Shown here one piece after another: positions 24,277-33,711 of a stretch of DNA of 37,165 nt (positions are counted from its first letter, which is position 1; the number at the start of each line of letters is the position of its first letter). Where the stretch lies: positions 1 to 37,165 of the forward strand of contig CAJWKT010000010.1 in NCBI GenBank assembly GCA_913041665.1. Reading direction: 5' to 3'. Below the pieces are notes generated by a model that saw only the letters and a list, made by a program, of their open reading frames with translations, had not been told where the DNA came from and did no database searches. The translations under genes and the position numbers were made by a program. This DNA comes from an uncultured Gammaproteobacteria bacterium (lineage in GTDB: Bacteria > Pseudomonadota > Gammaproteobacteria > Steroidobacterales > Rariloculaceae).

Positions 24277-25693
24277 TTCAACAAGAATCCGACCTAAGAA
24301 TGATTCGGGGCAGTCGAGAGACGGCAACGTCAAGAAAAGATCTTCCCGTAGAAAAAAATTTGTTCGGGAGGAATTTCCTGATGATGAGGAATTTGATGTG
24401 ATTCCTGCGGCTGAGCTCGAATTGACAAAACAGGCAATGAATCTCTCTGAGCTTAAAACACGTCCCGCTTCAGATCTAGTGGAGTTAGCTGAATCAATGG
24501 GTCTGGAGAACTTAGCGAGGTCACGAAAACAAGACATTATATTTTCTATTCTCAAGGAGCAAGCTAGGAATGGAGAGAATATTTTTGGAGAGGGTATTCT
24601 AGAAATCCTCCAAGATGGTTTTGGATTTTTGAGGTCAGCTGACTGCTCTTATCTTGCCGGACCTGATGATATTTATGTTTCTCCAAGTCAAGTACGTCGG
24701 TTCAATTTGCGAACTGGAGACACAGTTTCGGGTTTAATACGCCCACCTAAGGATGGTGAACGATATTTTGCTCTGCTAAAGATTGGTCAGATCAACCACG
24801 ATGCACCGGAAAATGCTAAAAGCAAGGTGCTTTTCGAAAACCTTACACCGTTTTTCCCTAAGGAGAGATTAAAGCTAGAACAGGGCAATGGAAGCACCGA
24901 AGATCTTACGGCTCGCATTATTGAAATGGTTGCGCCGATTGGCAAGGGCCAGAGAGGACTAATTGTTTCTCCTCCAAAGGCCGGTAAGACCATGTTGCTT
25001 CAAAATATTGCAGCCTCCATAGCTGCCAATGAGCCTGAGTGTATTCTAATGGTACTGCTTATCGACGAGCGGCCCGAGGAAGTCACAGAAATGGAGCGAA
25101 CAGTTCGCGGAGAGGTTGTCTCTAGTACTTTTGATGAACCAGCAACTAGACATGTTCAGGTCGCTGAAATGGTCATTGAGAAGGCAAAACGACTAACGGA
25201 GCACAAGCGTGATGTGGTAATACTTTTAGATTCTATTACTCGACTGGCGCGAGCTTACAACACAGTCGTTCCTTCCTCAGGAAAGGTTCTAACTGGTGGC
25301 GTTGATGCCAATGCGCTACAACGCCCGAAGCGCTTTTTCGGTGCTGCACGCAATATCGAGGAGGGTGGAAGTCTTACAATAATTGCCACGGCTTTGATTG
25401 ATACAGGCTCGAAAATGGATGATGTAATCTATGAGGAGTTTAAGGGTACTGGTAACTGGGAAACTCATCTAGACCGGCGTATCTCAGAAAAGCGTATTTT
25501 TCCGGCGATTAATATTAATCGTTCCGGAACTCGTAAAGAGGAGTTATTAACCGACCCCGACGAACTTCAGAAAATGTGGGTCCTTCGCAAAGTGCTTCAT
25601 CCAATGGATGAGTTGGCTGCAGTGGAGTTTCTGTTGAACAAAATGCAGGATACTAAAACAAATTCCGATTTTTTTAATGCTATGAAGCGCTGA
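24257..25693 (+). CDS. rho: Transcription termination factor Rho, with N-terminal extension
   Basis: Hexameric RNA-dependent ATPase that ends transcription. The canonical protein begins at Met61 here ([22 protein letters not shown] 24437). The cold-shock RNA-binding motif GFGFLRS is near 120, Walker [11 protein letters not shown] near 240, Walker [15 protein letters not shown], and the Q/R-loop region [26 protein letters not shown] is intact in shorter pieces. Ahead lie 60 extra charged residues ([30 protein letters not shown]) from a GTG at 24257. An alternative start is TTG 24269, with GAGGGG in front; ATG 24437 lacks a Shine-Dalgarno. The exact start is thus uncertain. The 3' end overlaps purD by 14 bp. 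Confidence 0.95.
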   Translation: MRGYLGNSTRIRPKNDSGQSRDGNVKKRSSRRKKFVREEFPDDEEFDVIPAAELELTKQAMNLSELKTRPASDLVELAESMGLENLARSRKQDIIFSILKEQARNGENIFGEGILEILQDGFGFLRSADCSYLAGPDDIYVSPSQVRRFNLRTGDTVSGLIRPPKDGERYFALLKIGQINHDAPENAKSKVLFENLTPFFPKERLKLEQGNGSTEDLTARIIEMVAPIGKGQRGLIVSPPKAGKTMLLQNIAASIAANEPECILMVLLIDERPEEVTEMERTVRGEVVSSTFDEPATRHVQVAEMVIEKAKRLTEHKRDVVILLDSITRLARAYNTVVPSSGKVLTGGVDANALQRPKRFFGAARNIEEGGSLTIIATALIDTGSKMDDVIYEEFKGTGNWETHLDRRISEKRIFPAININRSGTRKEELLTDPDELQKMWVLRKVLHPMDELAAVEFLLNKMQDTKTNSDFFNAMKR

Positions 25694-26978
25694 CACGTTC
25701 ACGGTCAATTGCGCGGTAGCCGATATCACGGCGGTAAATAGCACCGTCCCAGTCAATTTTTTTTACATTCTCGTACGCAAGAACTTGTGCCTCTCTTACT
25801 GTGTTTCCTAGCGCGACTGCGCACAGTACTCTCCCTCCATTTGTCAGTACTTGGCCCTCATTTATAACTGTGCCGGCTTGAAAAACCTTTACACTGTCGT
25901 CGTAGATTTTCTCAAGACCTTGAATGTTTAAGCCCTTTTTATAGTTGCCTGGATAGCCGTTGCTTGCCATTACAACTCCTAACGCGGCTCGAGAATCCCA
26001 TTCAACCGCGGCTCCACTCAAGGTACCGTCAAAACTTTTGAGACATAGTTCTGCGAGATCGGAGCGCAGGCGGAATAGTATAGGTTGGGTTTCCGGATCG
26101 CCGAAGCGGCAGTTGAACTCAAGTACTTGTGGCGTACCTTTTGAATCAATCATCAGGCCCGCGTAGAGGAAACCACGGTACTCTAATCCCTCGCTGCTGA
26201 GGCCGCGAATAGCAGGGATCATGACTTGTTGCATGACTTGCTCGTGGATATCTGGCGTGATTACAGGGGCGGGTGAGTAGGCTCCCATGCCGCCTGTGTT
26301 AGGTCCTTTGTCTCCGTCATCTCTGGTTTTGTGATCCTGGGAGCTAGCTAGGGGAAGGATGTTCGTTCCGTCCACCATTGCAATGAAGCTCGCTTCTTCA
26401 CCTTGGAGGTATTCCTCAATGACTACGATTGTTCCTGCTTCTCCGAAGGCACGGTTCTCTAGCATTTTGCGTACGGCTTGCTCAGCCTCCATTTGTGTCT
26501 GCGCGACAACAACTCCCTTTCCCTCAGCAAGTCCGTTTGCCTTTATTACCATGGGTAGCTCTACGGATTTAACGTACTCGAGCGCAACATGAAGTTTATC
26601 GAAGCTGGCGTAGTTTGCAGTGGGTATGTTGTGGCGTTGTAGGAAGCTCTTAGTGAAGAGCTTGGATCCCTCCAGCTGTGCCGCTGCTGCCCGCGGACCA
26701 AAACATTTGAGTCCTGCTGCTTCAAATCGGTCGGTGATTCCCGCTACCAGAGGTTGTTCAGGCCCGACTACTGTTAGGCCCACCGATTCAGAGATCGCTA
26801 ATGCAACGAGACTTTCTAAATCCTCTGGGTTGATTGGAATATTATGGGTGTTAGGCTCATTTTCTGTTCCTGCATTTCCGGGCGCAACCAGGACTTCAGA
26901 AACCAGGGGCGAGTGTCCAAGCTTCCATGCTAGCGCATGTTCTCTACCTCCCCCCCCAACCACTAACACCTTCATCAT
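25680..26978 (-). CDS. purD: Phosphoribosylamine-glycine ligase
   Basis: ATP-grasp ligase that makes glycinamide ribonucleotide, second step of purine synthesis. The 432-residue protein shows [15 protein letters not shown] (4-18), GPEQPL (72-77), [11 protein letters not shown] (146-156) and the PurD block [20 protein letters not shown] (about 217-236), then [10 protein letters not shown]. The tandem ATGs at 26978 and 26975 both work. It is the last gene of the minus-strand block, 13 bp after purH. Its final codons overlap the last 14 bp of rho on the other strand, so no terminator space exists between them. Confidence 0.97.
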   Translation of the reverse strand: MMKVLVVGGGGREHALAWKLGHSPLVSEVLVAPGNAGTENEPNTHNIPINPEDLESLVALAISESVGLTVVGPEQPLVAGITDRFEAAGLKCFGPRAAAAQLEGSKLFTKSFLQRHNIPTANYASFDKLHVALEYVKSVELPMVIKANGLAEGKGVVVAQTQMEAEQAVRKMLENRAFGEAGTIVVIEEYLQGEEASFIAMVDGTNILPLASSQDHKTRDDGDKGPNTGGMGAYSPAPVITPDIHEQVMQQVMIPAIRGLSSEGLEYRGFLYAGLMIDSKGTPQVLEFNCRFGDPETQPILFRLRSDLAELCLKSFDGTLSGAAVEWDSRAALGVVMASNGYPGNYKKGLNIQGLEKIYDDSVKVFQAGTVINEGQVLTNGGRVLCAVALGNTVREAQVLAYENVKKIDWDGAIYRRDIGYRAIDRERVSAS

Positions 26979-26991
26979 GCGTTCCTTTGGG

Positions 26992-28554
26992 TTAGTGGCG
27001 GAAATGTCTCATGCCAGTAAAAAGCATTGCCATGCCATGTTCGTCAGCGGCTGCAATAACTTCTTTGTCACGCACAGAACCGCCCGGTTGTATAACACAT
27101 GTTATTCCATGTTCTGCGGCAACATCGATCCCGTCTCGAAACGGAAAAAAGGCGTCTGACGCCATGGCTGCTCCAGAGAGATTTAGCCCTTCATCAGTAG
27201 CCTTCATTGCCGCAATGCGTACGCTCATGACCCGACTGGTTTGTCCAGCGCCTATGCCCAGAGTGGTATTTTTGGTCGTATAAACGATAGCATTAGATTT
27301 GATAAACTTTACGACCTTCCATCCAAATTTTAGCGCTTGCAGTTCAGAGTTAGTCGGAGCACGTTTTGTTACAGTTGTTAATTCGAAATCATTCGAATTG
27401 GCTAAATCATCACTTTGCACTAGCAGACCACCCGAGATAGATTTCACGTTCCAATCGTGGTCAGTCATTTGGAACGGGCCAGTCTCTAGTACCCGAACAT
27501 TCTTTTTCTGATTCAACTCCTGATGCGCCCCCTGGGTAATTTCTGGAGCGATTATCAGCTCAACTAATTGATTTTGTAGAATAAAATTTGCGGTATCGGT
27601 GCCTAAAGGTCTGTTGAAAGCGATGATGCCGCCGAAGGAAGATTGCGGATCAGTAGCGAAAGCCGATTGGTATGCTGTTAGGAGATTTTTAGAAACGGCT
27701 ATCCCACAGGGGTTAGCGTGCTTAATGATTGCACATACTGGTTCAGAAAAAGTTTTTACGCACTCGAGCGCAGCTTCTGCATCAACTAGGTTATTAAAGG
27801 ATAGGGGTTTCCCTTGGCTTTGGTGTGATCCGACAATCGATCCAGATGATGTGAAGGAAGAACGAAAAAGTGCGGCTTCCTGATGGGGGTTTTCTCCGTA
27901 ACGAAGTTTTTGATCTCGCCGCCACCCAAGAACCAGTGGGTCTGATTTAATCAGACCTGATGCAGCGTGAAGTCCTCCAGCGCGGTGTAAATATTGCGAA
28001 ATGAGAGCATCATAGTAAGCAGTATGGGCAAAAGCCTTAGCCGCGAGTTCATTTCGCAAAATATTCAATGGTTTTCCTGATTGGAGTGCTTCGAGCACTA
28101 GCGGGTAGTCATCTGGGTCAACGACAACCGTTACTCTGCTATGATTTTTTGCGGCAGCCCTGACCATAGCCGGTCCACCGACATCGATTTCTTCAATTGC
28201 TTCCTCGTGTGTGCAGTTTGGACCAGCAATCGTGGATTCGAACGGGTATAGATTCACAACCAATAGATCGATCCAGTCGATACCGTGTTCTGCTGTTATG
28301 GTTTCGTCAACCCCAGTTCTTGCTAGTAGTCCACCGTGAACAAAGGGGTGCAGTGTTTTAACTCTCCCATCCATTATTTCTGGGAAGCCCGTTACATCGG
28401 AAACGTCCGTAACTTTTAGGTCAGCATCTCTAAGGGCCTTGGCCGTGCCGCCTGTGGAGATTATTTGAAATGACAATCGGAGCAGTCCTTCAGCGAAGGG
28501 GATCAAGTCCGTTTTGTCAGATACGCTTAGTAGGGCTCGTTGAGATCGATTCAT
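26992..28554 (-). CDS. purH: Bifunctional AICAR formyltransferase / IMP cyclohydrolase
   Basis: Carries out the last two steps of IMP synthesis. The 520-residue protein has an N-terminal cyclohydrolase domain (about 1-200) with STGGTAKAL (33-41) and [14 protein letters not shown] (57-70), and a C-terminal formyltransferase domain with LRYGENPHQ (218-225) and the catalytic Lys278-His279 in IIKHANPCG. Near the end, [17 protein letters not shown] and IQPGGSVRD are intact. Length is close to the usual 520-530. The ATG at 28554 lies 5 bp after fis and purD follows after 13 bp, the standard purHD pair. Confidence 0.97.
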   Translation of the reverse strand: MNRSQRALLSVSDKTDLIPFAEGLLRLSFQIISTGGTAKALRDADLKVTDVSDVTGFPEIMDGRVKTLHPFVHGGLLARTGVDETITAEHGIDWIDLLVVNLYPFESTIAGPNCTHEEAIEEIDVGGPAMVRAAAKNHSRVTVVVDPDDYPLVLEALQSGKPLNILRNELAAKAFAHTAYYDALISQYLHRAGGLHAASGLIKSDPLVLGWRRDQKLRYGENPHQEAALFRSSFTSSGSIVGSHQSQGKPLSFNNLVDAEAALECVKTFSEPVCAIIKHANPCGIAVSKNLLTAYQSAFATDPQSSFGGIIAFNRPLGTDTANFILQNQLVELIIAPEITQGAHQELNQKKNVRVLETGPFQMTDHDWNVKSISGGLLVQSDDLANSNDFELTTVTKRAPTNSELQALKFGWKVVKFIKSNAIVYTTKNTTLGIGAGQTSRVMSVRIAAMKATDEGLNLSGAAMASDAFFPFRDGIDVAAEHGITCVIQPGGSVRDKEVIAAADEHGMAMLFTGMRHFRH

Positions 28555-28559
28555 CAGGC

Positions 28560-28841
28560 CTAGAGTTTGTGAATCTTTAATTTCTTTCGCAAAGTACCAC
28601 GGTTTATTCCGAGTATTTCGGCTGCCTCGCTTTGATTGCCCTTCGTGTAGTTTAGAACTGTTCTAAACAGAGGTTTTTCCACTTCCCCTAATACGAGTTG
28701 ATATAAATTGGCCGGTTTTTGGCCATTCAGGCTTATAAAATAGTGGCGCAGCGCCTCGTCAGTTAGTGCTCCCAATGGCTTGGTCTTGACTTCCATTCGT
28801 AGAGTATTTGAGAGTGCTTTACTTTTTTTGTTGGACGTCAT
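28560..28841 (-). CDS. fis: DNA-binding protein Fis
   Basis: Nucleoid-associated protein and growth-phase regulator. The 93-residue protein is of normal length, and its C-terminal helix-turn-helix (about 68-93) reads NQSEAAEILGINRGTLRKKL, almost the Escherichia coli Fis sequence. The N-terminal part, including EALRHYFISLNGQ and LYQLVLGEVEKPLF, has the dimer helices. It lies 47 bp after dusB, the ancient dusB-fis arrangement, but here purH follows after only 5 bp, so Fis and purine genes share a message. It is not the NtrC C-terminal domain, because no ATPase domain is attached. Confidence 0.95.
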   Translation of the reverse strand: MTSNKKSKALSNTLRMEVKTKPLGALTDEALRHYFISLNGQKPANLYQLVLGEVEKPLFRTVLNYTKGNQSEAAEILGINRGTLRKKLKIHKL

Positions 28842-28888
28842 TTTGTGTTCTATCTACCGCACTCTATCCATTAAACGCTTAATTGTGA

Positions 28889-29848
28889 TTATTGTTCAAA
28901 GAATCGCTGCGCAAGATTGAATTGCTGACGCCTCTCCCCTACAGCTACAATTTTTTCTCGGAACCCCCGCCATCCCTCTCGGCCTCGAGAGTACGAGATA
29001 AGATGTTTTCTACCAATCCGAACCCCTGTGAACTCACCGTAGAAGGAATATAAGCTCTCCAGATGGCGGAGAATGATATCACGGACATCACTTAATGGAA
29101 GGTCTGTTGCTTCAGTATCGCCGTTTAAATATGAATTGATTTGATTGAATATCCAGGGGCGTCCTTGCGCTGCGCGCCCAATCATTATTCCATCCGCACC
29201 GGTATGAGTTATAACTTCTAGTGCCTTCTGAGCAGAATCAATATCACCATTTGCAATTACAGGGATATTTACCGCTTTCTTAATTTCTCGGATGGTGTCG
29301 TATTCAGCGTTCCCAGAGAATTTGCAGGCGCGTGTCCGCCCATGGACAGTTAAGGCAGCAGCACCGCAATTTTCTGCAATTCGAGCAATCTCTACGCCAT
29401 TACGCTCATCTGGCGACCAGCCAGTGCGCATCTTAACGGTGACCGGAACATCTACTTCAGCCACCACTCGGTCTAAGATTTGTCCCACTAGAGACGGATC
29501 TCTCAGTAAAGAGGAGCCCGCCATGCGCCGACAGACTTTTTTTGCCGGACAGCCCATGTTTATGTCAATGATTTCAGCACCCCTCTCACAGCCGAGTTTA
29601 GCCGCTGTTGCAAGCATTTCAGGGCAAAAACCTACAATCTGCAGGATTCGTGGTAAGCAATTTTCGAAATTTTGGAGTCGGCGTTGCGTATTTGTAGTTT
29701 TCCAGCGTTTGACATCCGAAGTGATCATTTCACTTGGTGTCATACCAGCGCCTAGCTCGGCAGCCAGCTGCCTAAAAGGAGGGTCTGAAACCCCAGCCAT
29801 TGGAGCTAACGCCACCTGGTTCGGAAATTTGATGGGCCCGATCCTCAT
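28889..29848 (-). CDS. dusB: tRNA-dihydrouridine synthase B
   Basis: FMN-dependent enzyme that reduces uridine in the tRNA D-loop. The 319-residue TIM-barrel protein has VALAPMAGVSDPPFR (12-26), the catalytic Cys100 in NMGCPAKKV, KMRTGW, LTVHGRT and IANGDI, with FMN phosphate contacts in IMIGRAAQGRP. A second Cys106 stands where Asn is common (KKVCRRMAG). The ATG at 29848 follows a run of A residues without a Shine-Dalgarno, so translation may depend on coupling with prmA, whose stop is 22 bp upstream. DusB versus DusC/A was judged from operon position and motifs. Confidence 0.95.
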   Translation of the reverse strand: MRIGPIKFPNQVALAPMAGVSDPPFRQLAAELGAGMTPSEMITSDVKRWKTTNTQRRLQNFENCLPRILQIVGFCPEMLATAAKLGCERGAEIIDINMGCPAKKVCRRMAGSSLLRDPSLVGQILDRVVAEVDVPVTVKMRTGWSPDERNGVEIARIAENCGAAALTVHGRTRACKFSGNAEYDTIREIKKAVNIPVIANGDIDSAQKALEVITHTGADGIMIGRAAQGRPWIFNQINSYLNGDTEATDLPLSDVRDIILRHLESLYSFYGEFTGVRIGRKHLISYSRGREGWRGFREKIVAVGERRQQFNLAQRFFEQ

Positions 29849-29870
29849 TATTTTTTTTGGGCCATGATTG

Positions 29871-30758
29871 TTACTGGGGTATCTTGTGCCGCACTGATGA
29901 TAATCGGACCCAACCTTCGTTGGTCTCTAATACAAAAGCAGCAAACCACTTGGAAAGCATTGCCTCTAAGCGTCCAGTCTGGGATTCAAGTATTCCGCTG
30001 ATTACCAGCGAACCACCTGGCACAACAAACCGACTAAAATCGGAGGCAAGCTTCTCCAATGGATTTGCCAGAATATTGGCAACGAGTACATCTACTCTCA
30101 CTTCTCCTAGGGCTGTCGGAATACCCGCCCAGATTCTTTCTGATACCGTATTTATTGTCGCGTTATTTTTTGTGGCGTTGACCGCTTGTTTTTCAATATC
30201 CACTGCCCAGGCAAAACGTGCTCCGAGGCGCAGAGCAGCGATAGCGAGAATGCCGGAACCGCAACCGTAATCAAGTACCCGAGCGCCGGCCGGAAGGTTT
30301 CGATCGAGCCACTCCAGACAAAGTCCCGTGGTTGGGTGTTCACCTGTGCCAAATGCGAGCCCAGGATTCATTTTTACGGTCACAGTGCTAGAACCTTCTA
30401 ATGGTGCATCTAGCGTGCTTATAGCGAGCCGTTTTCCAAAATGGCGTACAGTCGTCAATTTTTTACGCCACGCTGATGTCCAGTTTTCCTCTTCTAGTCT
30501 AGTAGCACTGATTGATGCATCAGGCTGAAGTGTTTTGGTAATCAGAGGCACGAGTGTTTTTAGATCTGCGTCGCATGGGAAAATTGCGGTTAAGATCATT
30601 TTTGGCCAGAGAGGAGTCTGACCTGGTGCGGATTCAAGCAGCTGAACACAGCCAGCATCGGCTAGGGAAATAGATTGTGCGCCAGCTATCTGAAGAAGTT
30701 CTTCGATTCTCGGGAGTTCTTCACTTTTAAGCCACAGTTTTAGTTGTTGCCAGTACAC
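29871..30758 (-). CDS. prmA: Ribosomal protein L11 methyltransferase
   Basis: Trimethylates ribosomal protein L11 with S-adenosylmethionine. The 295-residue protein has an N-terminal L11-recognition domain (MYWQQLKLWLKSEELPRIEE) and a catalytic domain with MNPGLAFGTGEHPTT (about 130-144), motif I LDYGCGSGILAI (162-173) and the NILANPL active-site motif (228-234). These are diagnostic of PrmA. It lies 8 bp after accC and 22 bp before dusB, as in other gammaproteobacteria. Confidence 0.96.
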   Translation of the reverse strand: MYWQQLKLWLKSEELPRIEELLQIAGAQSISLADAGCVQLLESAPGQTPLWPKMILTAIFPCDADLKTLVPLITKTLQPDASISATRLEEENWTSAWRKKLTTVRHFGKRLAISTLDAPLEGSSTVTVKMNPGLAFGTGEHPTTGLCLEWLDRNLPAGARVLDYGCGSGILAIAALRLGARFAWAVDIEKQAVNATKNNATINTVSERIWAGIPTALGEVRVDVLVANILANPLEKLASDFSRFVVPGGSLVISGILESQTGRLEAMLSKWFAAFVLETNEGWVRLSSVRHKIPQ

Positions 30759-30766
30759 TTTTTGGC

Positions 30767-32110
30767 TTATTTGAGTCCAAGGCGTTTTTCAAGATAGTTA
30801 ATATCTGTGCCCCCTATTTTAAAGGCGGAATGTTGGAAAATTTCTTGGTGCAAGGAAATGTTGGTCTTTATGCCGTCAACTACGATTTCGTTGAGTGCAT
30901 TGTTCATGCGAGCAATCGTGCAGCCTCTGTTTTCTCCATGAGCAATGATTTTTGCAATCAGTGAGTCATAGTGGGGAGGCACTAGGTAACCACTGTATAC
31001 ATGGCTATCTACTCGTATGCCAGGCCCACCTGGAGCATGCCATAAATTTACTGTGCCTGGGGAGGGGAGGAATGTCTTTGGATCTTCGGCATTGATCCTG
31101 CATTCGACAGCATGGCCACTCCATCGGACATCTTTTTGCTTCAAATCTAGTGGTTCATTAGCAGCTATTTTGAGTTGTGCTTTGACAATATCAATGCCTG
31201 TTACCATCTCTGTTACCGGATGTTCTACCTGTATCCGGGTGTTCATTTCAATGAAGAAGAACTCACCGCCCTGATATAGAAACTCAAAAGTACCCGCCCC
31301 GCAGTAACCAATCTCTAGGCATGCTTGTACACACATTTCGCCGATGGCGTTTCTTTGTTCTAAAGTTATTCCTGGGGCGGGAGATTCTTCAACAACTTTT
31401 TGATGTCGCCGCTGCATTGAACAATCTCGCTCACCGAGATGGATTGCGTTACCGTGATTATCGGCGAGTATTTGGAACTCCACGTGCCGGGGGTGTTCTA
31501 GGAATTTTTCCATGTAAACTTCTTCATTTCCAAAGGCTGATAGTGCTTCGGTTTTCGTTATACTTATTGCATTAAATAGTGAAGCTTCGCTATGAACGAT
31601 ACGCATACCTCGACCTCCACCTCCTCCCGCAGCCTTGATAATGACAGGGTATCTTAGATTTTTTGCGAGCTCGCCATTCCTTTGCATATCGTCTGTTAGC
31701 GGTCCATCAGATCCGGTCACGCAAGGCACGCCCGCTTTTTTCATTGTCTGAATGGCAGACACTTTGTCACCCATCAGCTTTATGGTTTCTGATTTAGGCC
31801 CGATAAACACGAAGCCACTTTCTTCAACTCGTTCCGCGAAATCCGCATTTTCTGAGAGAAAACCATAGCCCGGATGTATGGCGACCGAGTCGGTAACTTC
31901 TGCCGCTGCGATAATAGCTGGCATATTGAGGTAGCTGTTTTGCGATGGCGGTGGGCCAATGCAGACAGTTTCATCGGCAAGAAGTACATGCTTCAAATTG
32001 CTATCGGCAGATGAATGCACCGCCACTGTCTTGATGCCGACCTCTGCGCATGCCCGAAGTACCCGAAGTGCGATCTCGCCGCGATTAGCGATAAGAACTT
32101 TGTCTAACAT
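30767..32110 (-). CDS. accC: Acetyl-CoA carboxylase biotin carboxylase subunit
   Basis: Carboxylates biotin on AccB with ATP and bicarbonate, first half of malonyl-CoA formation. The 447-residue protein is almost the Escherichia coli length (449). Visible are [15 protein letters not shown] (6-20), [12 protein letters not shown] (79-90), the ATP-grasp glycine loop [12 protein letters not shown] (159-170), [15 protein letters not shown], and [14 protein letters not shown] near 290. The ATG at 32110 is 5 bp after the accB stop. No anomaly is seen. Confidence 0.98.
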   Translation of the reverse strand: MLDKVLIANRGEIALRVLRACAEVGIKTVAVHSSADSNLKHVLLADETVCIGPPPSQNSYLNMPAIIAAAEVTDSVAIHPGYGFLSENADFAERVEESGFVFIGPKSETIKLMGDKVSAIQTMKKAGVPCVTGSDGPLTDDMQRNGELAKNLRYPVIIKAAGGGGGRGMRIVHSEASLFNAISITKTEALSAFGNEEVYMEKFLEHPRHVEFQILADNHGNAIHLGERDCSMQRRHQKVVEESPAPGITLEQRNAIGEMCVQACLEIGYCGAGTFEFLYQGGEFFFIEMNTRIQVEHPVTEMVTGIDIVKAQLKIAANEPLDLKQKDVRWSGHAVECRINAEDPKTFLPSPGTVNLWHAPGGPGIRVDSHVYSGYLVPPHYDSLIAKIIAHGENRGCTIARMNNALNEIVVDGIKTNISLHQEIFQHSAFKIGGTDINYLEKRLGLK

Positions 32111-32115
32111 TAGTT

Positions 32116-32559
32116 CTATTCTTCGATAATTAGAAGAACCTGCCCAAACTCAACCGGCGCACCATTCTCCACGAGAATGCTAACAACTCGTCCATTTGTC
32201 TCGCATTCAATCTGATTCATCATTTTCATTGCTTCAATGATGCATAGAGTGTCACCAGATTTGACTTCGGACCCAATTTCTACGAAAGGTTTGGCGTTTG
32301 GGGCAGGCCCATTGTAGAAAGTGCCCACCATGGGAGCTGTGATTTCAGTACCAAATTTGTGTTCAGTTTCCGTAGATATGCGTGCACTGTCATGGGTCGT
32401 CTGGATTTCAGTTGTGTTCGAGTCTGATATTGTTCTGGTAGCCCTTGATGTCGAATGTCGGCTGATGCGAACGGATTCCTCCCCTTCAGAAATTTCGATT
32501 TCCTCCATGCTCGACTCTTCTAGCAGTTGGATCAGTTTTTTGACTTTTCTAATGTCCAC
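32116..32559 (-). CDS. accB: Acetyl-CoA carboxylase biotin carboxyl carrier protein
   Basis: Carries biotin between AccC and the carboxyltransferase. The 147-residue protein has the N-terminal [22 protein letters not shown] in outline, a Ser/Thr-rich linker (about 35-68) in place of the usual Pro/Ala linker, and the biotinyl domain with [18 protein letters not shown], the biotin site [10 protein letters not shown] (Lys112) and [10 protein letters not shown]. It lies 10 bp after aroQ and 5 bp before accC. Escherichia coli AccB represses its own operon by a translated N-terminal segment; whether this holds here cannot be seen. Confidence 0.97.
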   Translation of the reverse strand: MDIRKVKKLIQLLEESSMEEIEISEGEESVRISRHSTSRATRTISDSNTTEIQTTHDSARISTETEHKFGTEITAPMVGTFYNGPAPNAKPFVEIGSEVKSGDTLCIIEAMKMMNQIECETNGRVVSILVENGAPVEFGQVLLIIEE

Positions 32560-32569
32560 TGCGTTTCTC

Positions 32570-33007
32570 TCAGCCTAAATGGTGTTTGGCTGCAAGCAAC
32601 GCCAAGTCATAACTAGCCATCCCGAATCCGGATATTATTCCGATAGCGATATCAGAAAAAAATGAGCGTTGCCGGAAGTCTTCCCGCGAAAATACATTTG
32701 AAAGATGAACCTCTATAAATGGAATCCCTACGGCGAGCAGGGCATCGCGGAGAACGACACTCGTGTGAGTGAAAGCGGCTGGATTGAAAATGATTAGGGC
32801 TATGTCTTCATCGCGGGCTTTATGAATTCTCTTAAGTAATTCATGCTCGGCGTCGCTTTGAAAGAAGAGCAACTCATGCCCGTCTGCCTTAGCCCGCTCT
32901 TCTAGATGACCCTCAGCTTCTTCCAGTGTTGTATGCCCATAAATCTCGGGTTCCCGTTCACCGAGTAAACTAAGATTCGGACCATTGATAATTAATAGAC
33001 GCGCCAT
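32570..33007 (-). CDS. aroQ: 3-dehydroquinate dehydratase, type II
   Basis: Dehydrates 3-dehydroquinate in the shikimate pathway. From the ATG at 33007 the protein has 145 residues with [18 protein letters not shown] (catalytic Tyr23), [18 protein letters not shown] and FIEVHLSN with the catalytic His. Two positions differ from the commonest sequence: Ser for Asn in NLxLLG, and FRQRSFFS where most have a His before Ser. The catalytic pair is kept, so activity is expected. A TTG at 33013 could add two residues. It heads the aroQ-accB-accC group seen in many gammaproteobacteria; an inverted repeat lies in its leader (33032-33067). Confidence 0.96.
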   Translation of the reverse strand: MARLLIINGPNLSLLGEREPEIYGHTTLEEAEGHLEERAKADGHELLFFQSDAEHELLKRIHKARDEDIALIIFNPAAFTHTSVVLRDALLAVGIPFIEVHLSNVFSREDFRQRSFFSDIAIGIISGFGMASYDLALLAAKHHLG

Positions 33008-33031
33008 ATTCAAGTAAGATTGACGAAGATA

Positions 33032-33067
33032 GCCGCTAGTTTACATATTATCGTTGAATATAGCGGC
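33032..33067. repeat. Inverted repeat upstream of aroQ
   Basis: GCCGCTA (33032-33038) and TAGCGGC (33061-33067) form a perfect 7-bp G/C-rich stem across 22 bases, in the 72-bp gap between tlpA and aroQ. A run of six T follows on the plus strand (33069-33074), which would suit termination of rightward antisense transcription; in the sense (minus) direction there is no T-run after the stem. A leader structure, an operator for the aroQ-acc genes or a partial terminator are all possible. Confidence 0.4.
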
Positions 33068-33079
33068 ATTTTTTCTGCG

Positions 33080-33697
33080 TCACATCTTTTCAGCCAGCAT
33101 GGCTTTAGCAGCCCTTAAATCGGTGGCACCAGACTCTAAGCCGTTAAGCAGATTTAGCACTTTGTCAAGATCCCCTGATTTTAGTTCTCCCGTGTGGACT
33201 CCGAGAACGCTGCCATTGGTGTCAGTAAAAACACTGAATGGTAGGCCGTAGAAATCTACGCCGAACGCGTTTGCTGCATCCATGGCTTCTGATTGTCCGA
33301 TGAGCACCGGATAATTGAAGGCCATGTCTTTAGCGAAGTGTTTTACCGGCTCGAACCGATCTACAGCGATACCCACTACTTGGATTGGCTTATCGCTATT
33401 TGTTTCTTGAAATTCCTTTAGCAAGGGAATCTCCCTGATGCAGGGGGTGCACCAGGTCGCCCAAAAATTAATGATGAGTGCGTGTCCTGGCCAGCTTTTT
33501 ATCGACTGCGATTCCCCCGCTAAGTTGGTCAGGGTAAATTCCGGTAGGTTTGCGACTAATTCCGAGCGGACCGGCGAATTTAGCTGTTGTCCGGCGGTTG
33601 GTGCTGGGCTTAGCATGCGATACCCTAGATAAGTAATCATCGCCGCAACACTGAGTAGCAGGGTGATGGTTACTGGGTGCCCAACGCTGCGCATCAT
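33080..33697 (-). CDS. TlpA/ResA-family membrane-anchored thioredoxin-like protein
   Basis: A 205-residue thiol-disulfide protein held in the inner membrane by one N-terminal helix (about 8-29) and facing the periplasm. The fold is thioredoxin-like with LPEFTLTNLAGE, ALIINFWATWCTPC (Cys83 and Cys86) and FYGLPFSVF carrying the cis-Pro region. Family members reduce cytochrome c apoproteins or other periplasmic thiols. It begins 14 bp after dsbD on the same strand, so DsbD probably supplies its electrons. The substrate is not known, and a dedicated DsbE role is not supported because no cytochrome maturation genes are near. Confidence 0.9.
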   Translation of the reverse strand: MMRSVGHPVTITLLLSVAAMITYLGYRMLSPAPTAGQQLNSPVRSELVANLPEFTLTNLAGESQSIKSWPGHALIINFWATWCTPCIREIPLLKEFQETNSDKPIQVVGIAVDRFEPVKHFAKDMAFNYPVLIGQSEAMDAANAFGVDFYGLPFSVFTDTNGSVLGVHTGELKSGDLDKVLNLLNGLESGATDLRAAKAMLAEKM

Positions 33698-33711
33698 ACC
33701 CCTCCCAATAG

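Noticed and set aside
26950-26957. Run of eight C (G on the purD strand) as a phase-variation tract
   Set aside because: It encodes the conserved Gly-rich nucleotide motif of PurD, an essential-type gene; selection on the motif explains it.
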